Shown: positions 31,003 to 40,556, counted from the stretch's first letter. The stretch is 64,000 nt of DNA from Neisseria gonorrhoeae (GCF_003315235.1 NZ_QNRU01000003.1:51876-115875), one strand, 5' to 3'. A program made the numbers and translations. The notes: a model not told the origin generated them from the letters alone.

Positions 31003-31047
31003 AAAATACCGTCTGAAACCCGAAAACAGAGCTTCAGACGGTATTTT
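31003..31047. terminator. bidirectional uptake-sequence terminator
   Basis: AAAATACCGTCTGAA pairs with TTCAGACGGTATTTT between two converging genes. Confidence 0.82.
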
Positions 31048-31056
31048 CATCACGGC

Positions 31057-32004
31057 TTATTTGGCGGTTTTGCTGCTGTCGATAATTTTCATGCCGGCAG
31101 AAATCAGGCTGCCGATGTCGGCAACATTGGCGGGCATAATCAGCGTATTGCTTTCTTTGGCAAGATTGTTGAACGCGGCTACGTATTGTTCCGCAATCTT
31201 CAGATTGACCGCATCCGCCCCGCCTTGGGTTTGAAGGGCGGCGGCAATTTGACGGATGGCTTCGGCATTGGCTTCGGCAACAAGGCGCAGGGATTCCGCT
31301 TCGCCTTTGGCGCGGTTGATGCGGGCGATTTTCTCGGCATTGGACGCATTGACCGCAGCCTGAGCCTCGCCTTCGGATTGTTGGATTTCGGCTTCACGCT
31401 GACCACTGGCAAGGTTGATTTGTTCGATTTTACGGCCTTCGGATTCGGCAATACGGGCGCGTTTTTCGCGTTCGGCGGTAATTTGTGCCTGCATTGCGCG
31501 AAGGATTTCTTGCGGCGGAACCAAATCCTTGATTTCGTAACGGAGGACTTTCACACCCCAAGCCCCGGCGGCTTCATCGAGGGCGGAGACGACGGTACTG
31601 TTGATTTCGTCGCGTTCTTCAAACGTTTTGTCCAACTCCATACGCCCGATAACGGAACGCAGCGTCGTTTGGGCAAGCTGGGTAATTGCCATAATGTAGT
31701 TGCTCGAACCGTATGAGGCGAGTTTGGGATCGGTTACTTGGAAATAGATGATGCCGTCAACAGTCAATTGCGTATTATCGCGCGTGATGCAGACCTGGCT
31801 GGGTACGTCTAAAGGGATTTCTTTCAGCGAATGGCGGTAGGCGACGCGGTCGATAAAGGGAATCAAAATATTCAAACCGGCCGTCAGGGCGCGATGGAAA
31901 CGCCCGAGCCTTTCGACAACGTGGACTTCCTGCTGGGGGATGACGACAAAGGATTTGAAGCCGAAAACGGCGACGGCTGCCAACAAGATAATGAAAAATT
32001 CCAT
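31057..32004 (-). CDS. SPFH/band-7 paraslipin (QmcA type)
   Basis: A 315-residue membrane-anchored scaffold protein. It has an N-terminal hydrophobic segment (about 2-21), then the band-7 domain beginning VVIPQQEVHVVERLGRFHR with the typical LDVPSQVCITRDN. A long Ala/Glu-rich coiled coil follows (about 180-265; EREKRARIAESEGRK, EGEAQAAVNASNAEK). Such proteins form large cages on the inner membrane and often guard proteases. The NfeD gene follows the classical partner arrangement, 14 bp upstream on the same strand. Confidence 0.9.
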   Translation of the reverse strand: MEFFIILLAAVAVFGFKSFVVIPQQEVHVVERLGRFHRALTAGLNILIPFIDRVAYRHSLKEIPLDVPSQVCITRDNTQLTVDGIIYFQVTDPKLASYGSSNYIMAITQLAQTTLRSVIGRMELDKTFEERDEINSTVVSALDEAAGAWGVKVLRYEIKDLVPPQEILRAMQAQITAEREKRARIAESEGRKIEQINLASGQREAEIQQSEGEAQAAVNASNAEKIARINRAKGEAESLRLVAEANAEAIRQIAAALQTQGGADAVNLKIAEQYVAAFNNLAKESNTLIMPANVADIGSLISAGMKIIDSSKTAK

Positions 32005-32018
32005 AATTCCTCCGAGTG

Positions 32019-32426
32019 TTAAGGGTTTGCGATGATAAGAAGGTTACCTTCTTTGCGGACGATGAGGGCGCGCGTTCCCGGTTCAAACACTTCCTGCCCC
32101 GTATTTTGCGCCTGCCAGTGCGTACCGCGATAAAAAACTTCGTAACGGTTGCCGCCTGTGTATCGGAGGATTTCGGCATATTTTCCGATATCCAAATCCT
32201 GATATGAATCCGTTTCAACTTTTCCCACGGCGGTTTTGGCATGTACGAACCAAATGCCCAGCGCGGAAAGCAGTGCGGCGGTCAAGACGGCGGCAGGCGT
32301 GCTGCCAGTCAGCCCGTAGGCAATGCCCGAACCCGCCAAAGCCGCGCTGACAACCAAAAGATAAACCGTTCCCGTCAATAATTCGATGATTAAGACGGCA
32401 ACAGCGGCAACAAACCATACAGTCAT
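32019..32426 (-). CDS. NfeD-family membrane protein
   Basis: A 135-residue partner of the SPFH protein. It has two or three hydrophobic segments (about 3-25, 27-43, 46-62) and then a soluble OB-fold domain (about 75-135; YEVFYRGTHWQAQNTGQEVFEPGTRALIVRKEGNLLII). This is the short NfeD form without the serine-protease domain. The ATG at 32426 has GGGGAAATGT in front. It is first in a two-gene operon with the paraslipin. Confidence 0.88.
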   Translation of the reverse strand: MTVWFVAAVAVLIIELLTGTVYLLVVSAALAGSGIAYGLTGSTPAAVLTAALLSALGIWFVHAKTAVGKVETDSYQDLDIGKYAEILRYTGGNRYEVFYRGTHWQAQNTGQEVFEPGTRALIVRKEGNLLIIANP

Positions 32427-32506
32427 ACATTTCCCCACAAAGCGCGTCGTTTGACAAAATAACGCAATATCAGCAGTATAGCCGAATTTGAAAGGATAGG
32501 GCAGAT

Positions 32507-33166
32507 ATGGACACTTGGCACGATGCACTCGGCGGCGAAAAACAGCAGCCGTATTTTCAGGAAATTTTAAATGCGGTCAGGCAGGAACGTTTGTCGGGGC
32601 AAATTATCTATCCGCCGGAGGCCGATGTGTTCAACGCATTCCGGCTGACAGCGTTCGACCGGGTCAAAGTCGTCATTCTCGGACAAGATCCGTATCACGG
32701 GGTAGGGCAGGCGCACGGTTTGGCATTTTCCGTCCGGCAGGGTGTCCGCATACCGCCGTCTTTACTCAATATTTACAAAGAATTGGAAACCGACATCGAA
32801 GGCTTTTCCATTCCCGCGCACGGCTGCCTGACAGCGTGGGCGGAGCAGGGCATATTGCTTCTGAACACGGTTTTGACGGTGCGTGCAGGACAGGCGCATT
32901 CGCACGCCCTTTTAGGCTGGGAACGCTTTACCGATACCGTCATCAGGCAGCTTGCGACACACCGCAAGCACCTTGTCTTCATGTTGTGGGGTGGGTATGC
33001 ACAACAAAAAGGGAGGCTGATAGACAGTCAAAATCATTTGATACTGACCGCGCCTCATCCGTCTCCTCTGTCGGCATATCGCGGTTTTTTTGGCTGCCGC
33101 CATTTTTCACAGGCAAACAGCTATTTGAGTCAACACGGTATCGAACCGATAAACTGGAAGCTATGA
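32507..33166 (+). CDS. ung: uracil-DNA glycosylase
   Basis: Ung removes uracil from DNA. The water-activating motif GQDPYHG (residues 64-70) and the uracil-contact regions [16 protein letters not shown] (near 125-140) and [17 protein letters not shown] (near 184-200) are all intact. At 219 residues it matches the family. It is the last intact chromosomal gene before the dif site; ung next to dif is the known GGI junction in gonococci. Confidence 0.96.
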   Translation: MDTWHDALGGEKQQPYFQEILNAVRQERLSGQIIYPPEADVFNAFRLTAFDRVKVVILGQDPYHGVGQAHGLAFSVRQGVRIPPSLLNIYKELETDIEGFSIPAHGCLTAWAEQGILLLNTVLTVRAGQAHSHALLGWERFTDTVIRQLATHRKHLVFMLWGGYAQQKGRLIDSQNHLILTAPHPSPLSAYRGFFGCRHFSQANSYLSQHGIEPINWKL

Positions 33167-33347
33167 ATGCCGTATTCAAGCGTCAAAGTTTGCGTGTCAG
33201 GTTCATTTGGCGGAATTCGAACAGCTCTTGATGCAATGATCGTGTTTTAAGGTTTCCTGCAATACCGCTTGTAAAGCTGCGACTGCCGCAAAGCCATAGG
33301 CTGCGGGCTTCACTATTCCGAACGCTTTGTGCAAAAGAAGCAACATC

Positions 33348-33482
33348 ATGAAATTCAAGCAATTTATTCTTGCCACTGTTTTGGGCGCGACAGCCTTTTC
33401 CGCTTGGGCGGACGATTCATACCAACATATCCGTGCAGTCAGAATCCTGCTGCTGATATTGTCTGTTTGGTGCGTAGGGTAG
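33348..33482 (+). pseudogene. truncated exported protein
   Basis: A 44-codon frame starting with a good signal peptide (MKFKQFILATVLGATAFSAWA, cleavage after AWA) that stops soon after DDSYQHIRAV. The mature part is missing, so it is most likely the start of an inactivated gene behind ung. Confidence 0.45.
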
Positions 33483-33483
33483 G

Positions 33484-33720
33484 GAATCCGCCAACGTAAA
33501 AACCGCCCCGCCAACACCGCCGTCACCAAATTGGGCATTGGGCGTATGCCCTGATGCTCGCTGTTCCGCCGCAGGCATTGCCCGTCAAATCGGCAATGGC
33601 GGAGGAATTCACGGCACGCTGGCATTTTCATTGCTGTTTTTGTCGCTGGGACATATTGGAATGGTTGCCTACCACCACATCAAAGGCGAATCCGTTCTGC
33701 CCCTGTTCTTGCTTATCTAG
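33484..33720 (+). pseudogene. possible cytochrome b561 C-terminal remnant
   Basis: One frame here encodes GIHGTLAFSLLFLSLGHIGMVAYHHI, then KGESVLP. This resembles the last helix and tail of cytochrome b561 proteins (H-x2-L-A...H-I-G...HH), but no start or other helices are readable. It lies between ung and the island edge. Confidence 0.35.
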
Positions 33721-33845
33721 GTTATTGCAAAATATGAGTTTGAAAGATGGATATTTTTGTTTGCTTTTTTATTTGTTCTGATTAAATTTTTTAAGTGTCT
33801 GAGTTTTGAATGAGATTGTAAAAATATCTATTCAATCCATTATAA

Positions 33846-33873
33846 ATTTAACATAATATACATTATGCGAACT
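33846..33873 (-). other. dif: dif recombination site, left boundary of the GGI
   Basis: Read on the minus strand, the 28-bp site is a XerC arm AGTTCGCATAA, a 6-bp centre TGTATA and a XerD arm TTATGTTAAAT. It is identical to the gonococcal dif as I remember it. XerCD acts here to resolve chromosome dimers and, on strains with the island, to insert or excise it. The matching right-hand copy lies outside the window. Confidence 0.93.
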
Positions 33874-33960
33874 AGAATAAATATGTAAATTTCATATTTT
33901 AAACCTGTTCGATTGCGGATGTTTTTCTCTTTATAAATCAATTAAATATAAGGAAATATT

Positions 33961-34848
33961 ATGTCCGCACCCGTAATATTGTCTGCAGCCGCTACAAAAG
34001 GTGGCGTAGGTAAAACAACACTCATTGCTAATGTCTCTGCTGTTCTCGCTGATATCGGACTGCGTGTCTTAATGATTGACTGCGATGTTCAGCCATCATT
34101 GTCAAAATACTATCCAATAAGCCACCGCGCTCCAAATGGTATTGTTGAATTACTTCTCGGTGAAAATACCGAAGAAATCATCCGCTCGACAATTTCCAAT
34201 ACCGTTTTTCCGAATTTAGACATTGTTATTTCCAATAACATTTCTGCTTTTGTCGAGACTGAAGTAACCTCTCGTCCCGACCGTGCCTTCTTGCTCAAAA
34301 GCAAACTGCATTCCCAATACATACAGAATAACTACGATGTGGTTTTAATCGATACTCAGGGTGCAGTTGGTCCTCTCTTAGATACCGCAGCATTTGCTGC
34401 TACATGCCTGCTTTGCCCAATTATGCCCGAAGTTTTGAGTGCCCGTGAGTTCCTTACCGGTACGCAAGAACTTCTAAAGCGTCTGCAAAAAGGCGAAGCA
34501 ATGCGTATCCCGATGCCTCAATTACGAGCCATCATCTACGCACAAGATCGTACCAATGATGCGAAATTCATCGCATCTTCTATCAAAGATTTCTTTAGCA
34601 ATACTCTAGATGACAGACGTAAATTGTTAAGCGTAGCAGTTCCTGCTGCCAAAGCATATAAGGAAGCTACAACTTTAAGAGTCCCGGTTCATTGTCATGA
34701 GCGTAAACAGCTTGGAAAGATGCTGCCTGCTTATGAAATCATGCACCGTATTGTTTATGAGATTTTCCCTGGTATCGAACAGAAGAACCTGCGTGGAAGC
34801 TGTTTCAATGACATGGCCAGCCTGCTGCAAAAGGAGGTGCAATCATGA
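33961..34848 (+). CDS. parA: ParA-type partition ATPase
   Basis: A Walker-type partition ATPase of 295 residues. The deviant Walker A KGGVGKTT is at residues 13-20, the Walker A' region VLMIDCDVQPSLSKYY near 39-54, and the Walker B-like VVLIDTQGAVGPLLDTAAF near 127-145. No N-terminal HTH is present, so it is the short (type Ib or Soj-like) form. It overlaps parB by 4 bp (ATGA). In ICEs this pair stabilises the excised circle and is also linked to nucleoid positioning. The ribosome binding site is TAAGGAAA. Confidence 0.93.
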   Translation: MSAPVILSAAATKGGVGKTTLIANVSAVLADIGLRVLMIDCDVQPSLSKYYPISHRAPNGIVELLLGENTEEIIRSTISNTVFPNLDIVISNNISAFVETEVTSRPDRAFLLKSKLHSQYIQNNYDVVLIDTQGAVGPLLDTAAFAATCLLCPIMPEVLSAREFLTGTQELLKRLQKGEAMRIPMPQLRAIIYAQDRTNDAKFIASSIKDFFSNTLDDRRKLLSVAVPAAKAYKEATTLRVPVHCHERKQLGKMLPAYEIMHRIVYEIFPGIEQKNLRGSCFNDMASLLQKEVQS

Positions 34849-36365
34849 ATTTGGACCAAAATAAAGCAACCTTGAGCCTGCACATCGGTACCCCTGCACA
34901 GACAAATATGAGTTTTGGCCAAGAGGATACTCCTTCTCGGGGCATGTTAATGTCGTTGCCAATCAGCGAAATCGATTTCTTTGACAAAAACCCTCGCCGT
35001 TTACATGATGTTTCCAGCTACGCGGCCATCAAAGAGTCCATCCGTTCTTCAGGTATTCAACAACCTGTACACGTTACCCAGAGACCTGGTGAAAGTAAAT
35101 ATGTACTGGCACAGGGTGGTAATACCCGTCTCAAAATCTTGTGCGAACTCTTGGAAGAAACTGGTGATAACCGCTTCCGTATGATGCCTTGTATTTACAT
35201 CCCCTACTCTGACGAAACTACATTGCAGGTTGCGCATCTTGTTGAAAATGAACTCCGTGCTGAAATGTGTTTTTGGGATAAGGCCTGTAAATATGCCGAA
35301 ATCCGCGATATTTTCCAAGATGAATCTGACTCAGGGAAACTTTCTTTGCGCGAACTGGAAGTGATGTTTTCTGATAAAGGCCTTACGGTTTCTCATAAGA
35401 CTTTAGGATTATTCTTTTTTGCCTCCGATAATTTACAAGAGCTGCAAGAATACGCATTCAAACTTTCCCATGCAAAAGTAGAAGAAATTAAAAAACTTCA
35501 CTCTACCCTATTCTCAATTTCTAAATCAATTCAGTTGGACGATTCTTTCCAATATTTGTGGTCGGATGTACTGGAGCAGTGGCATAACCAATATTCTGCA
35601 ACAGAGTTAGACGTGCATGAGCTTTATCAGTTCGTGCTCGACAGATTTAAATTTGAATATGGCTCTGACGCCTTTTCTGAAACAGAAAATTCTTCTGATA
35701 AAGACAAAATTGAAACAGCCGTCAAACAAGATGTCAATTTGCATCAAAAAGAGGTATCGGAAAACAACACTGAGTCAAAGGATTCGGATATGGAATTTGT
35801 GCCAGCCAAAGTAAATGGTACTAAAGCTGATGCAGAGGATGAGCCGAAAGAAGCCGAACCGATTACTTTGGAGCAAACCAGCAAAAAACTGTTTTCTGCT
35901 GTTCGTAAACTGTTAGCCAAAGTGAGTCTGTCCGATTGCTTTAAGATTCATAAGGACTTTCCATACGGCTGGTATGTCGAATATCCGGCTTTTGAGCATA
36001 TTTCAGCATCAAGTGCCGGAAATGCCATCTATGCTATTGATGTTTTGCATGAAGAAGCCGGAAATGTTTTCACATTCTTATGGAAGCTTAGTGGAATCGA
36101 CACCTTTATGTTTGATGTTGGTGATAGTTCCAATCCCCTGCTGACACTTAAAAGTGATTCAAAGCTTCGTATTGCCTACGAGGACCCCGATAAGTACGAC
36201 GAATATACGAACTGCGGAATTGGTAATAAAGAGAACATTATTGCCTCTTTACTGAATTGGCAAACTAATACCAGCCATGAATTTCACGCCAATATCGTAG
36301 AAATATTATCTCTGAGCACACAGTACAACAACTTGAGAAAAACGGGAGCTAAGAGTGAGGAGTAA
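34845..36365 (+). CDS. parB: ParB-family partition protein
   Basis: A 506-residue ParB. The N-terminal CTPase/nuclease-like domain shows ISEIDFFDKNPRR (about 40-52), IKESIRSSGIQQPVHV (about 63-78) and the GGNTRLKIL box (about 90-100). The central DNA-binding region follows (KLSLRELEVMFSDKGLTVSHKTLG, about 165-188). The second half has an acidic, low-complexity hinge (about 275-335) and a C-terminal domain specific to this ICE family. The candidate centromere is not proven; the palindromic 77-bp repeats at 41166-41480 are one possibility. Confidence 0.9.
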   Translation: MNLDQNKATLSLHIGTPAQTNMSFGQEDTPSRGMLMSLPISEIDFFDKNPRRLHDVSSYAAIKESIRSSGIQQPVHVTQRPGESKYVLAQGGNTRLKILCELLEETGDNRFRMMPCIYIPYSDETTLQVAHLVENELRAEMCFWDKACKYAEIRDIFQDESDSGKLSLRELEVMFSDKGLTVSHKTLGLFFFASDNLQELQEYAFKLSHAKVEEIKKLHSTLFSISKSIQLDDSFQYLWSDVLEQWHNQYSATELDVHELYQFVLDRFKFEYGSDAFSETENSSDKDKIETAVKQDVNLHQKEVSENNTESKDSDMEFVPAKVNGTKADAEDEPKEAEPITLEQTSKKLFSAVRKLLAKVSLSDCFKIHKDFPYGWYVEYPAFEHISASSAGNAIYAIDVLHEEAGNVFTFLWKLSGIDTFMFDVGDSSNPLLTLKSDSKLRIAYEDPDKYDEYTNCGIGNKENIIASLLNWQTNTSHEFHANIVEILSLSTQYNNLRKTGAKSEE

Positions 36366-36960
36366 GCCTTTAATTAGTAATCCCATTTATAGACTTTTTA
36401 ATACGGATCCGGTTTATACCAATCTTGCACTTACAAGGTTGGCATCCGCACCAAATACGCCGCGTGAATCTTCTTATAACGCTTTGGTTGCTCGTGAACA
36501 TGAGGATGTTTTGAACACGCTCAAACGAATGAACCCGAAGCGGATTGAGAAATTAGCATCCATGTGTCCTGATGTTGTGACCTACTCCATTGATCTGAAG
36601 GTTTTAAAAAGCAAAATTTCAGAAATGGAACATTACGAACAAAGGTTTATGGAACAGATGCAGCGTCTTAAATGGATGTTAGAACATAAGGCCAGCAATC
36701 TGATGATTATGAATCTATGTTCATTAATTTCTAAGGCGGAAATTAAAAAATTGCGTATAGAAATGAATATTCCTGTCGTTAAAGGGCGCATTGTGATGCC
36801 ATCTATTGATGTTCGCGTCAGGGTATTGAAGGCATGGAGTAAGTCGGAAAAAGAGCCAGATTTGTTTATTAGATACCAGCTATTGATTGATGAATTCCCC
36901 GATTATAGCCTTGCCCAATTACATTCAATAATTAACGATGTAAAGTTCTTTGGAGTATGA
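36355..36960 (+). CDS. DUF2857-like ICE backbone protein
   Basis: A 201-residue protein starting at a GTG that overlaps the parB end, behind GGGAG. The middle part has the DUF2857 pattern: a helical segment with LKSKISEMEHYEQRFMEQMQRL, then SNLMIMNLCSLISKAEIKKLR, then a GRIVMP-like turn. DUF2857 genes usually lie beside parB in PAGI/ICEHin1056-type elements, which supports the call. Role unknown; a DNA-binding accessory in replication or partition is a reasonable guess. Confidence 0.65.
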   Translation: MRSKPLISNPIYRLFNTDPVYTNLALTRLASAPNTPRESSYNALVAREHEDVLNTLKRMNPKRIEKLASMCPDVVTYSIDLKVLKSKISEMEHYEQRFMEQMQRLKWMLEHKASNLMIMNLCSLISKAEIKKLRIEMNIPVVKGRIVMPSIDVRVRVLKAWSKSEKEPDLFIRYQLLIDEFPDYSLAQLHSIINDVKFFGV

Positions 36961-37712
36961 GTATGTATATGGATTTCTCTACTTCCTATGATTATGAGAC
37001 TGGTTTTGTACCATCTAAGAACATGTCAACCGATAACTTTATCCGTAGCTTGGTTGCCTTGTGGGAGGAACCGGCCACATATGTGCGTCAGTTTGCTCAG
37101 GCGGTCGGTTCTGTTTCAGAGGGATATTTTTTGAGTTGGTTTGTCGAGAAATGTCTGCCTGGCGAATGGGTAAGCCTGAATAATGATCTGTTGTTTAATG
37201 AAGCAGGTATTACCGCAAAGCAGTGGCGGAATATTCGCAATAGCCTTCTGCAGAAAGGTATTTTGCTTAATCGGAGAACCGTAGCGCCAACCGAATCACA
37301 ATTCACATTGAATGATGCTCTTTTTGAGGATTTGGTAAGTAAACATGGTAAATCAGATGTACTTGACATGGTTTCGCCCCCTATTTCGATTAATAAACTT
37401 CACCTGAAGACATTAGCCGATAGAGGTCTTGCTTTTGTATCCATTTTGTATTTGTCGTTTCTTCAAAGTGAAGCTGAATATCAAGATTTGAGTAAGCGTG
37501 GTGACTGGTCTCCTTGGACTCATGCAGCTGAAAAGCACGTTTTTTATTCAACAATGTTGTCAAGACGGCAACAGGAAAGAGCTATTGCCGAATTAACCTC
37601 TTTTGGTTTGATTGAGAGCTGTGTTGATGGTATGCCAGCAGCGCGACGTTGTAGATACAGCTTGAAAATGCTTGCTGATCTTACTTCTGAATATTTGAAC
37701 GGATGTGTGTGA
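36957..37712 (+). CDS. winged-helix-like ICE protein of unknown function
   Basis: A 251-residue protein that starts in a 4-bp overlap (ATGA) with the preceding gene. Two stretches look like winged helices: LFNEAGITAKQWRNIRNSLLQKGILLNRR (about 81-109) and FYSTMLSRRQQERAIAELTSFGLIESC (about 198-224). The same logic is used by the next gene, so the two may be distant paralogues. It has no enzymatic motif. A DNA-binding replication role is inferred from context only. Confidence 0.55.
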   Translation: MSMYMDFSTSYDYETGFVPSKNMSTDNFIRSLVALWEEPATYVRQFAQAVGSVSEGYFLSWFVEKCLPGEWVSLNNDLLFNEAGITAKQWRNIRNSLLQKGILLNRRTVAPTESQFTLNDALFEDLVSKHGKSDVLDMVSPPISINKLHLKTLADRGLAFVSILYLSFLQSEAEYQDLSKRGDWSPWTHAAEKHVFYSTMLSRRQQERAIAELTSFGLIESCVDGMPAARRCRYSLKMLADLTSEYLNGCV

Positions 37713-39229
37713 TGGTTACCGCCACCAAATTACCCCCTCCCAAAGTATTTAACTCTGAACTGACACAATGCTGGCAAGCATTGCAAGGTGGTCGAAGGGT
37801 TGCCATCTATCGATGTTTAATTGATATTACAGGCTCTCTGAAGACTGCTGCAATGCTTTCTCAGTTAATCTATTGGACAAGAGTAAGCAAAGAGGTTGCC
37901 GAACGGGATGGTTGGATTTTCAAGTCTATTGCTCAGATGGAAGCTGAAACTGGTTTGACAGTGAGAGAGCAGCGCACTTGTAAAAACAAGCTTCTTGAGA
38001 CAAACCTTATTCAAACATGCCGTAAAGGTGTGGGGGCTGCTTTAGCAATCAAAGTGAACTTGGATGCCATAGCTGAGTTGATCGCTAAATCGAGCGGTAC
38101 TGACGATCAACTTGCACTTACGCTGGCTGATTTACAGAACACAAGTTCCCTGTATTTTAGAAAACACTTTTCTAAAAGGATTGCTTATCACCGAGACCTG
38201 GTTTCTATTACAGGCTGTATCAACTCGGCTGTATTATTGTCGTGTGTGTTAAATGATGCGGTTGGTTTGGTTTCTCAAAATCCACATTTACAACGTCATG
38301 CCTTTGCTACTTTGACTGCTGCTGATTGGGAGGAAAGAACCTCTCTCTCTTATAAATCTCAATTGACAGCTCGCAATAGGCTGAAGAATTTAAATCTCAT
38401 TTATGAGAGAAATTTCTTGGCCAGCCGCCGTATTTTTACCCTGGTAAATGGTCACGATATTGTTATATCCATCAAAAAACTTCTAGCTGGCAAACAGGAC
38501 GACGGCTTTAGTCCATATAACTCCAAAAAACGCGAAATTCTCAGTTTGGCGGAAAGGGCCAAATGTGATTGGCGGAAAGGGCCAAATGGATTGGATAAAG
38601 GGTTTCAGAGCGGTTTCGAGGGTGATGCCCCCCTATTCCCAAGTATGACATCCGGAAGTGTCGAAAGGGAATATTCGGATGTGTCGAATTGGAATTTTAA
38701 GAAAGGTCGTAGTGGGAAATTCATAAGTGTCGATTGGGGAAGTTCAGAATTGCCGAATCGGCAGATTATTTATTATATAAATTACAAAGGGGTTTATAAC
38801 TACAACTACATGACTGTTGAACCCAACAAACCACGTTCTTCCGAACAAGATCATGTGGTAGTGGTTGATGATGTTGATTTGATTTATCCAAAACTTTTTA
38901 ATGTGCAAATGCGTCAACAGGCGGATTTGATTTTTACAAAACATCTCTCAAAAAGTTCCTGGGCTTTGAGGCAGGAAATCTTGGATGAGATCCAGGGACA
39001 GAAAAAAGAAGTTACTAGCCCCCTTGGTCTTTTGATTAACCTATGCCGCTGCGCTTCGCAAGGTAACTTTACTGCTCTTGTCGCCCCACAGGTTAGATTC
39101 CAGCGTGAGCAGGATCAGAAATTACAGGCTTATCTTGAAAAGCAGAATAACCAAAAACAGGACTCATTAGATGCCATGGATGTCGAGCTTGCCCGCAATA
39201 ATTTAAGAAAGTTCTACTCCAAAAGATAA
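37712..39229 (+). CDS. STY4528-type ICE replication protein with duplicated winged-helix domain
   Basis: A 505-residue protein whose ATG overlaps the preceding stop (TGATG); an ATG nine bases earlier is also possible. Two related domains are visible: residues about 15-115 (AIYRCLIDITGSLKTAAMLS ... WIFKSIAQMEAETGLTVREQ) and about 150-250 (IAYHRDLVSITGCINSAVLL ... TLTAADWEERTSLSYKSQL). Each has a xTGSLxxAxxLSxL start and a wHTH end. The C-terminal half is polar and low in complexity. Position between parB and the TIGR03761-like gene fits the STY4528 pathogenicity-island replication family. Initiator function is inferred. Confidence 0.7.
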   Translation: MVTATKLPPPKVFNSELTQCWQALQGGRRVAIYRCLIDITGSLKTAAMLSQLIYWTRVSKEVAERDGWIFKSIAQMEAETGLTVREQRTCKNKLLETNLIQTCRKGVGAALAIKVNLDAIAELIAKSSGTDDQLALTLADLQNTSSLYFRKHFSKRIAYHRDLVSITGCINSAVLLSCVLNDAVGLVSQNPHLQRHAFATLTAADWEERTSLSYKSQLTARNRLKNLNLIYERNFLASRRIFTLVNGHDIVISIKKLLAGKQDDGFSPYNSKKREILSLAERAKCDWRKGPNGLDKGFQSGFEGDAPLFPSMTSGSVEREYSDVSNWNFKKGRSGKFISVDWGSSELPNRQIIYYINYKGVYNYNYMTVEPNKPRSSEQDHVVVVDDVDLIYPKLFNVQMRQQADLIFTKHLSKSSWALRQEILDEIQGQKKEVTSPLGLLINLCRCASQGNFTALVAPQVRFQREQDQKLQAYLEKQNNQKQDSLDAMDVELARNNLRKFYSKR

Positions 39230-39297
39230 AATTTAATTTAAAAAAATATTTTTGATGAATTTTTGAAAGACGAATAAATCTATTACTTCGAAGCGGA

Positions 39298-39324
39298 TGT
39301 AACGGGGCGTTACAGTCATCGGCA
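39298..39324. promoter_or_regulatory. isolated copy of the palindromic repeat core
   Basis: TGTAACGGGGCGTTACA (39298-39314) followed by GTCATCGGCA is the reverse complement of the 77-bp repeat core at 41166-41480. It lies about 107 bp upstream of the next start codon, where an operator or partition site would be expected. Confidence 0.75.
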
Positions 39325-39420
39325 AAGGACAGATATGATGGTGTACATGACTAATTAGCCTCTGATATGCAACAACAGTGCTTTATGAAGCTCTTTTTAA
39401 TAACTTATAAGGATTTAAAA

Positions 39421-40470
39421 ATGGAATTTGCAAAACAAAGATATATCATCAAACCTGGTGCGATCCATGTTGCACAGCAATTTGATCTCAAAGTCACAAC
39501 AAAACAGTCACCTTTCAGTGACGGTTACGATATGGCTCGTGCTGCTTTGGCTTTGGGGGATAAGGTCAATCAAAAGTTGACTGAGGATGACGAACAGTTC
39601 CAACAGTGGGAAGAGTTTAAAGCACATGAATTGCTGCTCAAGCAACATCTACAAAAGGAGACAGGTCGAAAGCATCACTTGGTTTGGGGGGAGTATGAAA
39701 TTCTTTCTTCTGAGAACGACCGGTTTAAAAATATTGGCAGCCTGACCTCTTCCGGTGATGATGGTTTTTTTATGCATACCAAGCAAGGTATCCGTATGTG
39801 GGAGGGCAATAACAACAAGAAGAACGGCCCACGTTGGCCGGGAATCAGATATGGTCTGACACTCAGTAACGAGTTGTTTGGTATGGCTATGTCCGATAAT
39901 CCTTATGCCCAAAGTCGGTTATTGCAGATTGAAAAACAGATGTCCGAAATTGAGGAATTTTTTGAGACTGTGAAAAAACAGGTTCATGCTCAGATTGATA
40001 GTTTGGCCGCTGCAGGTATGAAGATAACCTTGATTCAGAACAATAACCCTGTTCATATCAGATTGAATGTATTGCGGGCTTATGGTTTCAAACTGGTTAA
40101 ATTGTTGCGGGATTACGATAGTTTTGTATGTGCCGTTAAGACACTTAATATCAAAGGCATGATGGCTAATAAACAATGTAATGACACGTTGTATAATGGC
40201 GGTCGGATGATGAGAAAGCTACTGAATGATTTATATATTGCGGTAATGGAGACCAGGGCTATCAAGAGCATTCGACGTGACAGTCTGCTTGACCCAGAGC
40301 AGTTGTCGAAGTTGAAATCTGCTGTTGAGCAAGAGATTCTGCCTAGAATTCCATTGTCTGTTTGGGTGTATGAATCACAACCCTCTTTGGTTTATATCCA
40401 GAGAAAAATGAATCAGGAGGATCTCAATAAGTTGGTTGATATTGTTCGTGACAATGGATTATCGGGCTAG
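39421..40470 (+). CDS. TIGR03761-type integrating conjugative element protein
   Basis: A 349-residue soluble protein. I use the ATG at 39421 behind AAGGATT; the frame is open 18 codons further upstream. The N-terminal part (about 15-45, TKQSPFSDGYDMARAAL) and the central segments (NRIRYGLTLS-like GIRYGLTLSNELFG; DSFVCAVKTLNIKGMMANKQCN) match the TIGR03761 (PFL_4669) pattern in ICEs, where the gene precedes ssb and topB. Biochemical role unknown. The 27-bp palindromic element sits in its promoter region. Confidence 0.65.
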   Translation: MEFAKQRYIIKPGAIHVAQQFDLKVTTKQSPFSDGYDMARAALALGDKVNQKLTEDDEQFQQWEEFKAHELLLKQHLQKETGRKHHLVWGEYEILSSENDRFKNIGSLTSSGDDGFFMHTKQGIRMWEGNNNKKNGPRWPGIRYGLTLSNELFGMAMSDNPYAQSRLLQIEKQMSEIEEFFETVKKQVHAQIDSLAAAGMKITLIQNNNPVHIRLNVLRAYGFKLVKLLRDYDSFVCAVKTLNIKGMMANKQCNDTLYNGGRMMRKLLNDLYIAVMETRAIKSIRRDSLLDPEQLSKLKSAVEQEILPRIPLSVWVYESQPSLVYIQRKMNQEDLNKLVDIVRDNGLSG

Positions 40471-40556
40471 TTGTGAAATTGGAACGTGGGGTTACAATCG
40501 AGTTTTAAGATGGTATTGATTGGCCCTTGTTTGTATGGATTTTTTTATGATGTGAT

